55,500 nt of DNA. Origin: a bacterium (GTDB taxonomy: Bacteria > Vulcanimicrobiota > JABDET01). Under the pieces are notes generated by a model. The model was not told the origin of the DNA. It did not search any database and was given only the letters and a program-made list of their open reading frames with translations. Where the stretch lies: positions 1-55,500 of the forward strand of contig JAKAVV010000018.1 of the NCBI GenBank assembly GCA_021817145.1. Direction: 5' to 3'. Position numbers and translations under genes: made by a program. This document shows, piece by piece, positions 24,325 to 32,754 of the stretch; positions within the stretch are counted from its first letter, which is position 1; every line of letters starts with the position of its first letter.

Positions 24325-25142
24325 TTCTTTCCCCCCTTTATCGCGCGTCTTTTTTGATAAATTCTTCCCGAAAGGCTGACCGGCGTGAATAAAGACGCTG
24401 CCTCTGCCAGCATGAGTTCGCTTCTTCCAAGGACAAGAAATCCAAAATCTGAAAGATTGTTAACAAACTTAAAAACAAGATTTTTCTGAGCTTCTCGATT
24501 CAAATAAATGAACACATTTCGACAAAAAATCACGTCCTGTCCTGGAAATCCATCGCTTTTTAGAAGATCGTGTTTTTGAAATTTCATCCAATTTTTTAAA
24601 AAAATCTTTATCTCAAAGCTCCTTCCATCTACGCTTTTAAAGAATTTTTCAAGAAGAGCGGAGTTAACCCCTTCTACTTCTTTGAGAGAATATTTTCCGC
24701 CTGCGGCTTTTTCTAAAAATTTTTCATTCATATCCGTTCCTAAAATTTCAATATCCCAACGCTTTTTTTCTTTTTCAAGAGCTTTGCGCAGCAGTATAGC
24801 AATAGAATAAGCTTCTTCTCCTGTAGCGCATCCCGCGCTCCAAATTTTCAATTTTCCATCTTTTTTCTTTAAAAGTTCAGGGATAACCAGAGTTTCAAAA
24901 TCTCGAAAAGGAGCAGAATCTCGAAAAAATGAAGTCACCTTAATCGAGATGGAATCCAGGAAATTTTGAAGCTCTTCAGGGTGATTTTTGAGATAGAAGG
25001 GATACTGCTCAATCTGCTTCATTCCTATCCACTTTGCTCTAGATTCCAGATGGCGCATTAAAAAAGAAGAACGATAAGCTTTCAGATCAACTCCTTTTTC
25101 CATCAAAATATTTTCAATGCGTGAAAGAATGAATTTTTCCAG
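24306..25142 (-). CDS. cheR: CheR-family protein-glutamate methyltransferase
   Basis: The protein of about 278 residues has the CheR N-terminal helical domain (YRSSFLMRHLESRAKWIG) and the SAM-binding domain with KIWSAGCATGEEAYSIAI, EILGTDMNEKFLEKA and DVIFCRNVFIYLNREAQ. It methylates glutamates on chemoreceptors. No ATG precedes the N-terminal domain. The family's first helix (LEKFILSRIENIL) is encoded upstream of the first ATG/TTG, and a CTG at 25142, eight bases after AAGGA, is my preferred start; a TTG at 25106 is the alternative. It lies just after the plsY stop and overlaps cheY. Confidence 0.85.
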   Translation of the reverse strand: MEKFILSRIENILMEKGVDLKAYRSSFLMRHLESRAKWIGMKQIEQYPFYLKNHPEELQNFLDSISIKVTSFFRDSAPFRDFETLVIPELLKKKDGKLKIWSAGCATGEEAYSIAILLRKALEKEKKRWDIEILGTDMNEKFLEKAAGGKYSLKEVEGVNSALLEKFFKSVDGRSFEIKIFLKNWMKFQKHDLLKSDGFPGQDVIFCRNVFIYLNREAQKNLVFKFVNNLSDFGFLVLGRSELMLAEAASLFTPVSLSGRIYQKRRAIKGGKKWENEC

Positions 25143-25146
25143 GTTA

Positions 25147-25785
25147 TTATTCCTTTTTCGACTTGCTGAAAGATAATTTTTTTTCTTTACCTGTTAATAA
25201 ACGGGCAATATTGGAGCGATGAGTGTAAACAATCAAAAGAAAAGCCAGAGAAGCAAAAACAGTGTAAGGAAAAGGGAGATGGAAGAAGTACATGCAAATC
25301 GGCAGAGCGAGAGAAGCAGCCAAAGAGGCTAAAGAAGCAAACCCGGTTAAAACCAGGAGGATTCCCCATAAACTGAAAGCAGTCAATGTGGCTTTCCAGG
25401 ATATAAAGAAAAAAACTCCTGCTGTTGTGGCTACCCCTTTTCCTCCTTTAAACTTTAAGTAAAGGGAATAATTATGCCCTAATATAGCGGATAAACCAAT
25501 AAGGATATAAACCAGAGGAGGAGATAGATCAAACAAAAAAGGGTGAGAAAAGGATAGAAAATAGCGAGGAATCATTAAAGACACAACCCCTTTTAGGAGA
25601 TCCCCTAACAAAACAAAAACGCCAAGAACAGGACCGAGAATTCGAAAAGCATTGGCTGCTCCAATATTGCCGCTCCCCTCTTTTTGCAAATCAATCCCTT
25701 TAAACAGCTTCCCAAACACCACTCCGAAAGGGATGGAGCCAATAAGATAGGCAAGAAAAGAAAAAATTAAAAGCTTTTCAACCAT
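25147..25785 (-). CDS. plsY: Acyl-phosphate glycerol-3-phosphate acyltransferase PlsY
   Basis: The 212-residue integral membrane enzyme makes lysophosphatidic acid from acyl-phosphate and glycerol-3-phosphate. The three conserved motifs are GSIPFGVVFGKLFKGIDLQKEGSGNIGAAN (signature serine and Gly-rich turn), GHNYSLYLKFKGGKGVATTAG (motif 2, the phosphate-binding loop) and VYTHRSNIARLLTGKE near the C-terminus. About five membrane helices are seen. Its start overlaps the end of der by 19 bases. Confidence 0.95.
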   Translation of the reverse strand: MVEKLLIFSFLAYLIGSIPFGVVFGKLFKGIDLQKEGSGNIGAANAFRILGPVLGVFVLLGDLLKGVVSLMIPRYFLSFSHPFLFDLSPPLVYILIGLSAILGHNYSLYLKFKGGKGVATTAGVFFFISWKATLTAFSLWGILLVLTGFASLASLAASLALPICMYFFHLPFPYTVFASLAFLLIVYTHRSNIARLLTGKEKKLSFSKSKKE

Positions 25786-27071
25786 TTGACCTTAAAAGGA
25801 GAACCTGTTAAATCAAAAACCTCTCTTATTTTCCCCTCCACTGCTCTCTGGAAAGAAAAATGAACTTCTTTTCTGCTCTTGACTTTAATTTGAAGGGCAG
25901 GAGGGCGCTTCCCTAAAACACGAATGCTTTGAACCATTCCCTTGAAAAAAAACCGAAACTCTTTTACCAGGCTTTTCAGTTTTGCGGCATCCAGTTCCTG
26001 ACTCCAGCATTGGAACACATGCTGAACCTCTGGCATGATTTTGTTCAATCCATAATTGGTTAATGCTGAAACAGGCAGAATAGGGGCATAAGAGATAAAA
26101 TACAATTCTTTCTGTATATACTGACGGAATTTTTCAATGCGATGCTTTTCACTCCCTGGAACAAGGTCCCACTTGTTGGCGAGAATAATAACCCCTTTCC
26201 CAAACTCTGAAATCTCGCCCGCAATCTTTTTGTCCTGAAGCGTTATTCCTTCGTCAGCAGAAATGACCAGGAGAGCAATTTGAGATTTTCGCAAAGCTTG
26301 AATCGTCCTTGTTCTTGAATAGAATTCGATACTATGGTTTGCTTTAGAGCGCTTTCTCAATCCAGCAGTGTCAATCATAGAGAAAAGGGCCCCCTCATGA
26401 CTAAACTGGATATCTACTGAATCTCGCGTTGTGCCTGGTTCATCATGAACAATCACTCTTGATTCTCCAAGAATATGATTTAAAATCGAACTTTTCCCGA
26501 CATTGGGCCGTCCGATTAAGCAAAGGGTCAGAGAGGATTCGGCGATTTCAGCGTTTCTTTTCTCCAGGCGAGCAGTCACAGCATCTAGAAGATCCCCTGA
26601 TCCGATTCCATGAAGAGCGGAAACAGGATAAGGAAAATCAAAACCCAATCTGCAAAAATCAGAAATCAGAGCCTCATCTTTAGGGTGATCCACTTTATTG
26701 GCAACCAGCAGAACAGGTTTCCCTTTAAATTTTACCCTTAAGCTGCGAGCCACCTCTTCTTCTTCAATTCCAACTTCTTTTTTTGCGTCTAAAACAAAAA
26801 GAATTAAACTGGCGCGGCTAACAGCGTTATCCACCTGTTCCATGACTTTTGCGCCAAGGGGAAGATTGGATGTTGAAATCCCTCCTGTATCCATTAAAAT
26901 AAACGAAATCCCCCTCCAGGAGCAAACAGCCTCTAAAAAATCTCGAGTCACTCCAGGTTCTTTTTCAACAATGCTCTTTTGTTCTCCCAAAAGGCGATTG
27001 AAAAGAGAGGACTTACCCGCATTAGGAGATCCGATTAAAACAACTCTTGGCAGCTCTTTCTCATCGGTCAT
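25767..27071 (-). CDS. der: Ribosome-assembly GTPase Der (EngA)
   Basis: The 434-residue protein has two tandem GTPase domains. The first shows VVLIGSPNAGKSSLFNRL, DTGG and VANKVDHP; the second shows LIGRPNVGKSSILNHI, DTAGLRKRSK and LANKWDLV. The C-terminal KH-like domain ends with KGMVQSIRVLGKRPPALQIK. Der takes part in 50S subunit maturation. The tandem G domains, normal length and motif order make the call secure. It overlaps the upstream M16-like gene by 4 bases and plsY by 19. Confidence 0.96.
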   Translation of the reverse strand: MTDEKELPRVVLIGSPNAGKSSLFNRLLGEQKSIVEKEPGVTRDFLEAVCSWRGISFILMDTGGISTSNLPLGAKVMEQVDNAVSRASLILFVLDAKKEVGIEEEEVARSLRVKFKGKPVLLVANKVDHPKDEALISDFCRLGFDFPYPVSALHGIGSGDLLDAVTARLEKRNAEIAESSLTLCLIGRPNVGKSSILNHILGESRVIVHDEPGTTRDSVDIQFSHEGALFSMIDTAGLRKRSKANHSIEFYSRTRTIQALRKSQIALLVISADEGITLQDKKIAGEISEFGKGVIILANKWDLVPGSEKHRIEKFRQYIQKELYFISYAPILPVSALTNYGLNKIMPEVQHVFQCWSQELDAAKLKSLVKEFRFFFKGMVQSIRVLGKRPPALQIKVKSRKEVHFSFQRAVEGKIREVFDLTGSPFKVKWLKSF

Positions 27072-28378
27072 TGCACAGAGATCAAAATGTAGTTTTGGAG
27101 GTATTTTCGGGACACTTTCCGCACCATCTGAGGAGTCACTTTTCGAATTTCAGAAATGTATTTTTTATAAAAATCAATTCCTTTTCCCATTAAATCGCTC
27201 CATGCCAGATACTTTGCCTGAGCCGAATTGGTCTCAAGTTTCAGAATGAAATGACCAATCACTTCTCTTTTCCCCTCATCCAGCCTTTTTTCTGTTAACT
27301 GCTTCTGCTGCAGCAGAGAGATCTGTTTCAGAAAATGGAAGCGGCTTTTATTGAGCTCTGTCGGTCTGGTAATCACGTAGGCGATAAAATGGCTTGGTCC
27401 TTCTCTTGCCGAGTATTGAGAGCTCAATTCATAAGCAAGCCCCCTTTTTTCGCGAATCGCATTCCAGAGTCTGGAACCAATACTTGAACCAAGGACTGCA
27501 TTAATCACCTGCATTGTCGCATAATTTCGACTGCTTAAACGAGGGGCTGAAAACCCTGCAAAAATCCAGGATATATTTCCGGGAGCCTGCAGATGGATCT
27601 GTTTCCCATAAGACAAAACAGGCTGATAATAAATATTTTGAGGAGGAAGAGGTTTTGACTCCAACTTTAAAAACCCTTGACTCACATCTTGAATCACCCT
27701 GTCAGCGCTGACATTCCCAACCACTGCTAAGACCATGTTGTTAGGAACATAATAAGCTTCAAAATATTTTTCAAGTTCTTGGGGAGTAATATTCTTTACA
27801 GCAAGGGTCGTTCCTGAGACAGGTTCTCGATAAGGATGGAAAGCGTAAAATTGGCGCAGAAAAATTCCATACAAAGCTTGAAAAGCATTGTCTCTAGAAC
27901 TTTTAATACTGCCGAGCATCTCTTTTTTTATTTGATTGAAACGTTTAATATTGATTTTTCCCCCTTGAAACAAAGAAGATAAAATTTTTACGGCAAAAGG
28001 GAAAACTTTTGGAGAAACCAGCATGTTAAGAGAAGAATTATCAGGTCCGCTTTCAGCGCCAGCAAGCCCCCCTTTTCGTTCAATGGCAGACACTGCGTCA
28101 TGATAATGACTAACCGGTACAGCCATCAAATAATGCTGCATAAAATCAGTTATCCCTGTATCTTTTTCGCTTTCTGTTATCTGCCCAGCTCCAATCATCA
28201 AAGTGAGAGCAACATTATGGGTGTGTTCCCTTTTAACCACAAGAAGTCTTAATCCATTAGGAAAAATCACCTGGATAACAGGGGGAAGAGTAAGGTTCAG
28301 CTGCTGCGCAGCGCTCGCAGATCCAGTAAAAACCCATAAAAAGACGATAAAAAAAAGAAAAGCGGTTTTTAATTTCAT
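27068..28378 (-). CDS. M16-family peptidase-like protein, probably non-catalytic partner
   Basis: The 436-residue protein has a signal peptide (MKLKTAFLFFIVFLWVFTGSASA) and an M16 fold, but where active members have HxxEH it reads TDFMQHYLM, so the zinc site is lost. The C-terminal half keeps the M16 region (SRLWNAIREKRGLAYELSSQYS). Paired active and inactive M16 subunits are known in bacteria and mitochondria and form a functional heterodimer. The gene overlaps the active M16 gene upstream and der downstream by 4 bases each. Its likely place is the periplasm. Confidence 0.88.
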   Translation of the reverse strand: MKLKTAFLFFIVFLWVFTGSASAAQQLNLTLPPVIQVIFPNGLRLLVVKREHTHNVALTLMIGAGQITESEKDTGITDFMQHYLMAVPVSHYHDAVSAIERKGGLAGAESGPDNSSLNMLVSPKVFPFAVKILSSLFQGGKINIKRFNQIKKEMLGSIKSSRDNAFQALYGIFLRQFYAFHPYREPVSGTTLAVKNITPQELEKYFEAYYVPNNMVLAVVGNVSADRVIQDVSQGFLKLESKPLPPQNIYYQPVLSYGKQIHLQAPGNISWIFAGFSAPRLSSRNYATMQVINAVLGSSIGSRLWNAIREKRGLAYELSSQYSAREGPSHFIAYVITRPTELNKSRFHFLKQISLLQQKQLTEKRLDEGKREVIGHFILKLETNSAQAKYLAWSDLMGKGIDFYKKYISEIRKVTPQMVRKVSRKYLQNYILISVQ

Positions 28379-29823
28379 TCAGGATGACCCCATTTCCCGC
28401 CCTTTTTGGTGTTTTTATTCGGTTTTTTCTTGAATTTAAGGGGCTTCTTTTTTGTTTTTTTGAAAGGATAGAACACAACTTCAACATAATTGTTTTTCAA
28501 ATATTCGTCAGCGATTTTTTGAACCTGTTTTAAGGTTACTTTTTTAATATGATCCGCATAAGTCGCCGCAAATTCAGGGTTTCCCATAATAGCGTAAAAC
28601 CCAATGGTTGAAGCGAATCCTGAATCGCTTTCATTTCCCAAATTATAAACCCCAATCAAAAGCCTTTTAGCAAGCCTTAATTCCTCTGGAGTAACCTTTC
28701 CCTCTTTGACGCGAGCAATAATACCCAAAATTTTATTTTTGCATTTTTCCACATCCCCATGATGACAAACAGCAACAATCTGAAGGGTTCCAGGATAAGG
28801 TTGAGTTAAAAAATTCGCGCTGATACTTTGAACCAGGTGATCTTTTTGCTTCAATTCTTTATTTAACAAACTGAATTGACCATATCCTAATAAAAAAGTC
28901 AACACATCCGTGGGGTAAATTTGATGGGGGGTGTTTAATCCAGGAACCAAATAACCAAGAGCCAAATAGGGGTGTCCAATATTTTTCTTAACTTCCTCTA
29001 CGACAACAGGGGCAGTATGAGGGGTTTGAGGCCGAAACACAGGAGGTTTAAAGGGAAGATCAGGAACCCCTTTTAAGAGATCTGCCACTTGTTTTCTAAT
29101 GGCGCGAGGATGAATATCTCCAACCACAACCAGAACCGCGTTAGCGGGAACATAAAATCGTTTATGCCAGGCTAAAAGATCCGCTCGGGTGATGTTTTTA
29201 ACTGTGGAAGGGAATCCTTCAACAGGCATACTGTAAGGAAAATCCGTAAACATCTCTTTTTGAAACAATTCTATGAGCTGCCGCTGGGGATTTGCTTTGT
29301 CTAAGCTCACTTCATCTAAAACAGGCTTTCGTTCCAGATGCAGCATACTCTGCAAAAGAGTCGCGTGCAAAAAACCGTCCATTAAATACCAGACAGCTTT
29401 AGAGGTGTAAACCGAAGGGATATTGGCGATGAATTCAGTATAGTCCTGATAAGTTTCTCCATTAATTTGACCTCCATAATTTTCAATATAAGACTTCATT
29501 TGGAGGTCATTCATAGTCGTTGTCCCTCTAAAAAACATATGTTCTGACAAATGGGAGATCCCGTTTATTTTCGGATTCTCATTCACCGACCCATCTCTGA
29601 CAAGAAGGCGGCAGGCAGCCACTGGATAATCTTTAACCACCTTTGTAATCAGAGTAAACCCATCGGGATAGTGATATATTTCAAAAGTCAGCTTTGAAGC
29701 AAAGCTTTTTGAAAAAGAAAGAAAGAGAAACAAAAGCAAAAAGACAAAATATTTCTTTAACCGGAAAGATCTATTCTGCGCATATTTTTCCCCTGCTGAG
29801 GTTTGTTTTATCTGCTGCGGCAT
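28375..29823 (-). CDS. M16-family zinc peptidase, catalytic subunit
   Basis: The product of about 482 residues has a hydrophobic signal segment (KKYFVFLLLFLFLSFSKSF), then the M16 zinc motif GISHLSEHMFFRG (HxxEH) and, downstream, the glutamate-containing helix with KPVLDEVSLDKANP. The second half has a matching domain without the motif. I choose the ATG at 29823 (MPQQ); a longer frame would run up to the 3' end of tRNA-Glu. It is the active partner of the next, inactive M16-like gene. Periplasmic peptide degradation or protein processing is the likely role. Confidence 0.9.
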   Translation of the reverse strand: MPQQIKQTSAGEKYAQNRSFRLKKYFVFLLLFLFLSFSKSFASKLTFEIYHYPDGFTLITKVVKDYPVAACRLLVRDGSVNENPKINGISHLSEHMFFRGTTTMNDLQMKSYIENYGGQINGETYQDYTEFIANIPSVYTSKAVWYLMDGFLHATLLQSMLHLERKPVLDEVSLDKANPQRQLIELFQKEMFTDFPYSMPVEGFPSTVKNITRADLLAWHKRFYVPANAVLVVVGDIHPRAIRKQVADLLKGVPDLPFKPPVFRPQTPHTAPVVVEEVKKNIGHPYLALGYLVPGLNTPHQIYPTDVLTFLLGYGQFSLLNKELKQKDHLVQSISANFLTQPYPGTLQIVAVCHHGDVEKCKNKILGIIARVKEGKVTPEELRLAKRLLIGVYNLGNESDSGFASTIGFYAIMGNPEFAATYADHIKKVTLKQVQKIADEYLKNNYVEVVFYPFKKTKKKPLKFKKKPNKNTKKGGKWGHPE

Positions 29824-29882
29824 AATCTCAATATCTACCTGTCTATTAACTTTTCTCTTTTTAACGCAAGAACCCCTTTCCA

Positions 29883-29958
29883 TGGTAGCCCCAACCGGAG
29901 TCGAACCGGTGTCTTCGGACTGAGAACCCGACGTCCTGGGCCTCTAGACGATGGGGCC
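29883..29958 (-). tRNA. tRNA-Glu (anticodon CTC)
   Basis: Read on the minus strand, GGCCCCA pairs with TGGGGCT in the acceptor stem (first pair G-U), followed by A and an encoded CCA. The anticodon stem TCGGG/TCCGA frames the loop TTCTCAG, anticodon CTC. The T arm contains GGTTCGACTCC. Length is 76 nt. Confidence 0.95.
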
Positions 29959-29962
29959 ATGG

Positions 29963-30041
29963 TGGTGGGCCTTTGTGGAGTCGAACCACAGACCTCGCCC
30001 TTATCAGGGGCGCGCTCTAACCACATCTGAGCTAAAGGCCC
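29963..30041 (-). tRNA. tRNA-Ile (anticodon GAT)
   Basis: On the minus strand GGGCCTT pairs with AAGGCCC, followed by A and an encoded CCA. The anticodon stem CGCCC/GGGCG frames CTGATAA, anticodon GAT. The T arm contains GGTTCGACTCC. Length is 79 nt. The gene begins one base after the rnc stop codon and is 4 bases from tRNA-Glu. Confidence 0.95.
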
Positions 30042-30042
30042 A

Positions 30043-30789
30043 TCATTCTCTTGACAAAAGGGATAAAGCCTGGTGCGCTGCTTTCATTTCTGCCTCTTTC
30101 TTGCTTTTTCCTACTCCTACGCCAAAAATTTTTCCACGAAACAAAACATTCACCTCAAAAGTTTTAGAATGATCAGGTCCATATTCTGCGGCAAGGCGAT
30201 AAACTGGCTGAGATTTATATTTCCTCTGAAGCAGTTCCTGCAGTTGACCTTTATGATTTTCATAATTATCTTCTTCTTTTTCGGAGTCCTTCAAATGGGA
30301 CCGAAATATTTTTTTAATCCAGAGGAACGCTTTTTCATACCCCTGATCCAGATAAATGGATCCAATTAAAGCCTCCAGGGCATCAGCCATCATACTGGAA
30401 GTTGGCAGTCCTGTCACTCTTCCTTTCCCAATCTGCAAAAATTGTCGGAGATCCAGCTTTTCAGCAATTTCGGCTAAAAATTTTGTGCTTACAAGATGGC
30501 TTTTCATTTGACTCAAGATTCCTTCATCTGCTTGAGGATTTTTCTCATAAAGCAAATGACTGATCGCAAGTCCAAGGAATGAATCTCCAAGAAATTCAAG
30601 CCTTTCATTGTGAGCATCTTTTTTGTTTCCCTTTTGATTTTCATGGGCATAAGAAGGATGAGTCAAAGCCAGAAGTAAAAGCTTTTTATTTTTAAAAACA
30701 ATATCTATCTTTTTTTCCAGAGAAAGCGATTCTGCTGGTTTGTCGGGCTTTCTATTTTTTTGATTTTTTTTAGGAGGGAGCTTATTCAT
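30043..30789 (-). CDS. rnc: Ribonuclease III
   Basis: The 248-residue double-strand-specific RNase has an extra basic N-terminal stretch of about 20 residues, then the catalytic domain with [20 protein letters not shown] (signature motif with the metal-binding Glu/Asp) and [20 protein letters not shown]. The C-terminal dsRNA-binding domain shows [14 protein letters not shown] and [16 protein letters not shown]. It overlaps fabF by 8 bases. Its stop codon is separated by one base from tRNA-Ile, so the tRNAs probably share its transcript. Confidence 0.96.
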   Translation of the reverse strand: MNKLPPKKNQKNRKPDKPAESLSLEKKIDIVFKNKKLLLLALTHPSYAHENQKGNKKDAHNERLEFLGDSFLGLAISHLLYEKNPQADEGILSQMKSHLVSTKFLAEIAEKLDLRQFLQIGKGRVTGLPTSSMMADALEALIGSIYLDQGYEKAFLWIKKIFRSHLKDSEKEEDNYENHKGQLQELLQRKYKSQPVYRLAAEYGPDHSKTFEVNVLFRGKIFGVGVGKSKKEAEMKAAHQALSLLSRE

Positions 30790-32032
30790 CTTCTTTAAAC
30801 TTTTTTAAGACGACAACCGCATTATGCCCTCCGAATCCAAAAGAATTGCTCATGGCGACATTGACTTTTTGCTCACGGGCTTTGTTCGGCACATAATCCA
30901 GATCGCACTCAGGATCAGGATACTCGTAATTAATCGTAGGAGGGATAATATTATGTTTAATCGTTAAAGCGGTAGCAATAAGTTCAAGAGCTCCAGTAGC
31001 GCCTAAAACATGCCCAGTCATGCTTTTAATAGAACTGACTGCCAGTTTGTAAGCATGGTCTTTAAACACATTCTTAATGGCTTTTGTCTCAACTTTATCA
31101 TTGATTTCTGTTGATGTGCCATGGGCATTAATATAGGCGATATCTTCAGGATTCAATTTTGCGCTGGACAAAGCTTTCCTCATGGCATCAGTGGCTCCTC
31201 TCCCATCTGGATCAGGAGCTGTTATATGGTAAGCGTCAGCCGTCATCCCATACCCTGCAACTTCAGCGTAAATCACGGCTTTCCGTTCTAAGGCATGTTC
31301 CAGTTCCTCAAGAACCAAAATCCCCGCCCCTTCTGCCAGAACAAACCCATCTCGCAGTTTATCAAAAGGTCTGGAAGCTTTTTGAGGCTCATCATTTCGC
31401 GTAGAAAGAGCCTTCATGGCTGAAAACCCTCCAATTGCCAGAGGAGCAACCGCTGCTTCAGTTCCTCCTGCCAACATTATTTTTGCATCCCCTCTTTTAA
31501 TCATTAAAGCCGCATCTCCTACAGCATGACAGCCTGTTGCGCAAGCGGTCACAACACAGGTATTAGGACCTTTTGCTCCCATCACAATTGAAACCACTCC
31601 GCTTGCCATGTTGGTAATGAGCATCGGAATAAAGAACGGGGACATTCGATCCGGTCCATTTTGGAGTAAAACTTTATGCTGTTCTTCAATGGTATTGATC
31701 CCTCCAATCCCTGAACCAATTAAAACTCCGACATCATACCTATTGGTATCATCAATAGTTAATTTGGCATCTTCAACCGCTAATTTTGCCGCAGCTATGG
31801 AAAACTGAACAAATCGATCGTTTTTGCGAACCTCTTTCTTTGACAAAAATTGCAGAGGATCAAAGTTTCTTACCTCTCCTGCAATTCGAGAGGGGTATTT
31901 AGAAGCATCAAAAGCTGTAATTGGTCCGATTCCGCTTTTTCCTGATATTAAACTATCCCAAAAAGCTTCTCTTCCTATCCCAATAGGGGTAACAGCTCCC
32001 ATTCCAGTAATAACAATTCTTTTTTCAGACAT
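30782..32032 (-). CDS. fabF: Beta-ketoacyl-ACP synthase II FabF
   Basis: The thiolase-fold enzyme of about 416 residues elongates acyl-ACP with malonyl-ACP. I start it at [18 protein letters not shown]; a longer frame adds 21 basic residues that the family lacks. The catalytic triad is present: Cys in [15 protein letters not shown], His in [12 protein letters not shown] and His in [13 protein letters not shown]. The C-terminus is [17 protein letters not shown]. The usual neighbour acpP is not beside it; the upstream gene is the divergent MGG-type gene. The fabF-rnc order is common. Confidence 0.95.
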   Translation of the reverse strand: MSEKRIVITGMGAVTPIGIGREAFWDSLISGKSGIGPITAFDASKYPSRIAGEVRNFDPLQFLSKKEVRKNDRFVQFSIAAAKLAVEDAKLTIDDTNRYDVGVLIGSGIGGINTIEEQHKVLLQNGPDRMSPFFIPMLITNMASGVVSIVMGAKGPNTCVVTACATGCHAVGDAALMIKRGDAKIMLAGGTEAAVAPLAIGGFSAMKALSTRNDEPQKASRPFDKLRDGFVLAEGAGILVLEELEHALERKAVIYAEVAGYGMTADAYHITAPDPDGRGATDAMRKALSSAKLNPEDIAYINAHGTSTEINDKVETKAIKNVFKDHAYKLAVSSIKSMTGHVLGATGALELIATALTIKHNIIPPTINYEYPDPECDLDYVPNKAREQKVNVAMSNSFGFGGHNAVVVLKKFKEDE

Positions 32033-32246
32033 ATTTCTCGTAAAGTCAGTTCGTTTAAGATTTGTTTTATTCCTTTTCTTCCTGGTGGATTTCATAGAAT
32101 CTATCCCAAAAATCCAGAAACATTAACATCCTGCTGCGTTTCTGTTAAATGATTGTGAATTTTCACTTTTGCCGCTAGACCATTTATTTTTATGTGGGAT
32201 AATCATAACAATAGAAATAACAAAACATCATGAGGAGGTGTTCGTT

Positions 32247-32498
32247 ATGGGTGGTATCGCAAATTTAGTGGGAAGCGCAATTAGTGGAGTGACTCAATTA
32301 GCTGAAGCTCCTTTACAGCTTTTATCAGGAGGGGGAAGTGGTGGAGGAGGTTCTGCTCTGCCAGGATTAGGCGCTGTCGCAGGGGTCGCAGGAGATTTAT
32401 TTGGAGGGGCTGGAGCAGCAGCTGGGGCTGGTGGAGCAGCAGCTGGTATTGGCGGCATCCTTTCAGATGTCCTACCTGCTGTTTTAGCTTTCTTGTAA
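32247..32498 (+). CDS. Third MGG-type small protein, Gly/Ala-rich, unknown function
   Basis: This 83-residue protein starts MGGIANLVGSAISGV after a GAGGAGG site, the same start and spacing style as the two repeat genes at 16764 and 17867. It then has a Gly/Ser linker (LSGGGSGGGGSALPG) and a long Gly/Ala-rich stretch ending in LSDVLPAVLAFL. It lacks cysteines and is nearly uncharged. The stop codon is followed at once by the 72-bp repeat array. Its composition resembles small membrane-active or secreted peptides, but no family is recognised. It could be a short relative of the 11-mer proteins sharing only an N-terminal module. Function unknown. Confidence 0.55.
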   Translation: MGGIANLVGSAISGVTQLAEAPLQLLSGGGSGGGGSALPGLGAVAGVAGDLFGGAGAAAGAGGAAAGIGGILSDVLPAVLAFL

Positions 32499-32499
32499 A

Positions 32500-32708
32500 C
32501 ATCCTGTCGGTTCTTGTTCGGAGAGGAGTTCGGCTTCCATGCCTCAAATCCAATCCCGAATAAGAACCTGACATCCTGTCGGTTCTTGTTCGGAGAGGAG
32601 TTCGACATCCATGCCTCAAATCCAATCCCGAATAAGAACCTGACATCCTGTCGGTTCTTGTTCGGAGAGGAGTTCGACATCCATGCCTCAAATCCAATCC
32701 CGAATAAG
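32500..32708. repeat. 72-bp tandem repeat, three copies, each with inverted arms
   Basis: Units start at 32500, 32572 and 32644 and are almost identical; the last is cut after GAATAAG. Within each unit GTCGGTTCTTGTTCGG pairs with the reverse complement of CCGAATAAGAACCTGAC, and GAGG/CCTC can pair inside, so each can fold into a long hairpin. The period is a multiple of three, so several frames remain open across it without being genes. It begins one base after the stop of the third MGG-type gene. Confidence 0.9.
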
Positions 32709-32754
32709 ATGGACAAAATAGAGGAAATAGTAAAAAGCTCAAAAAAAGAGAGAC

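Noticed and set aside
32500-32708. CRISPR array or integron attC sites
   Set aside because: Units are contiguous without spacers, and the attC core boxes (RYYYAAC/GTTRRRY) with cassettes are not present.
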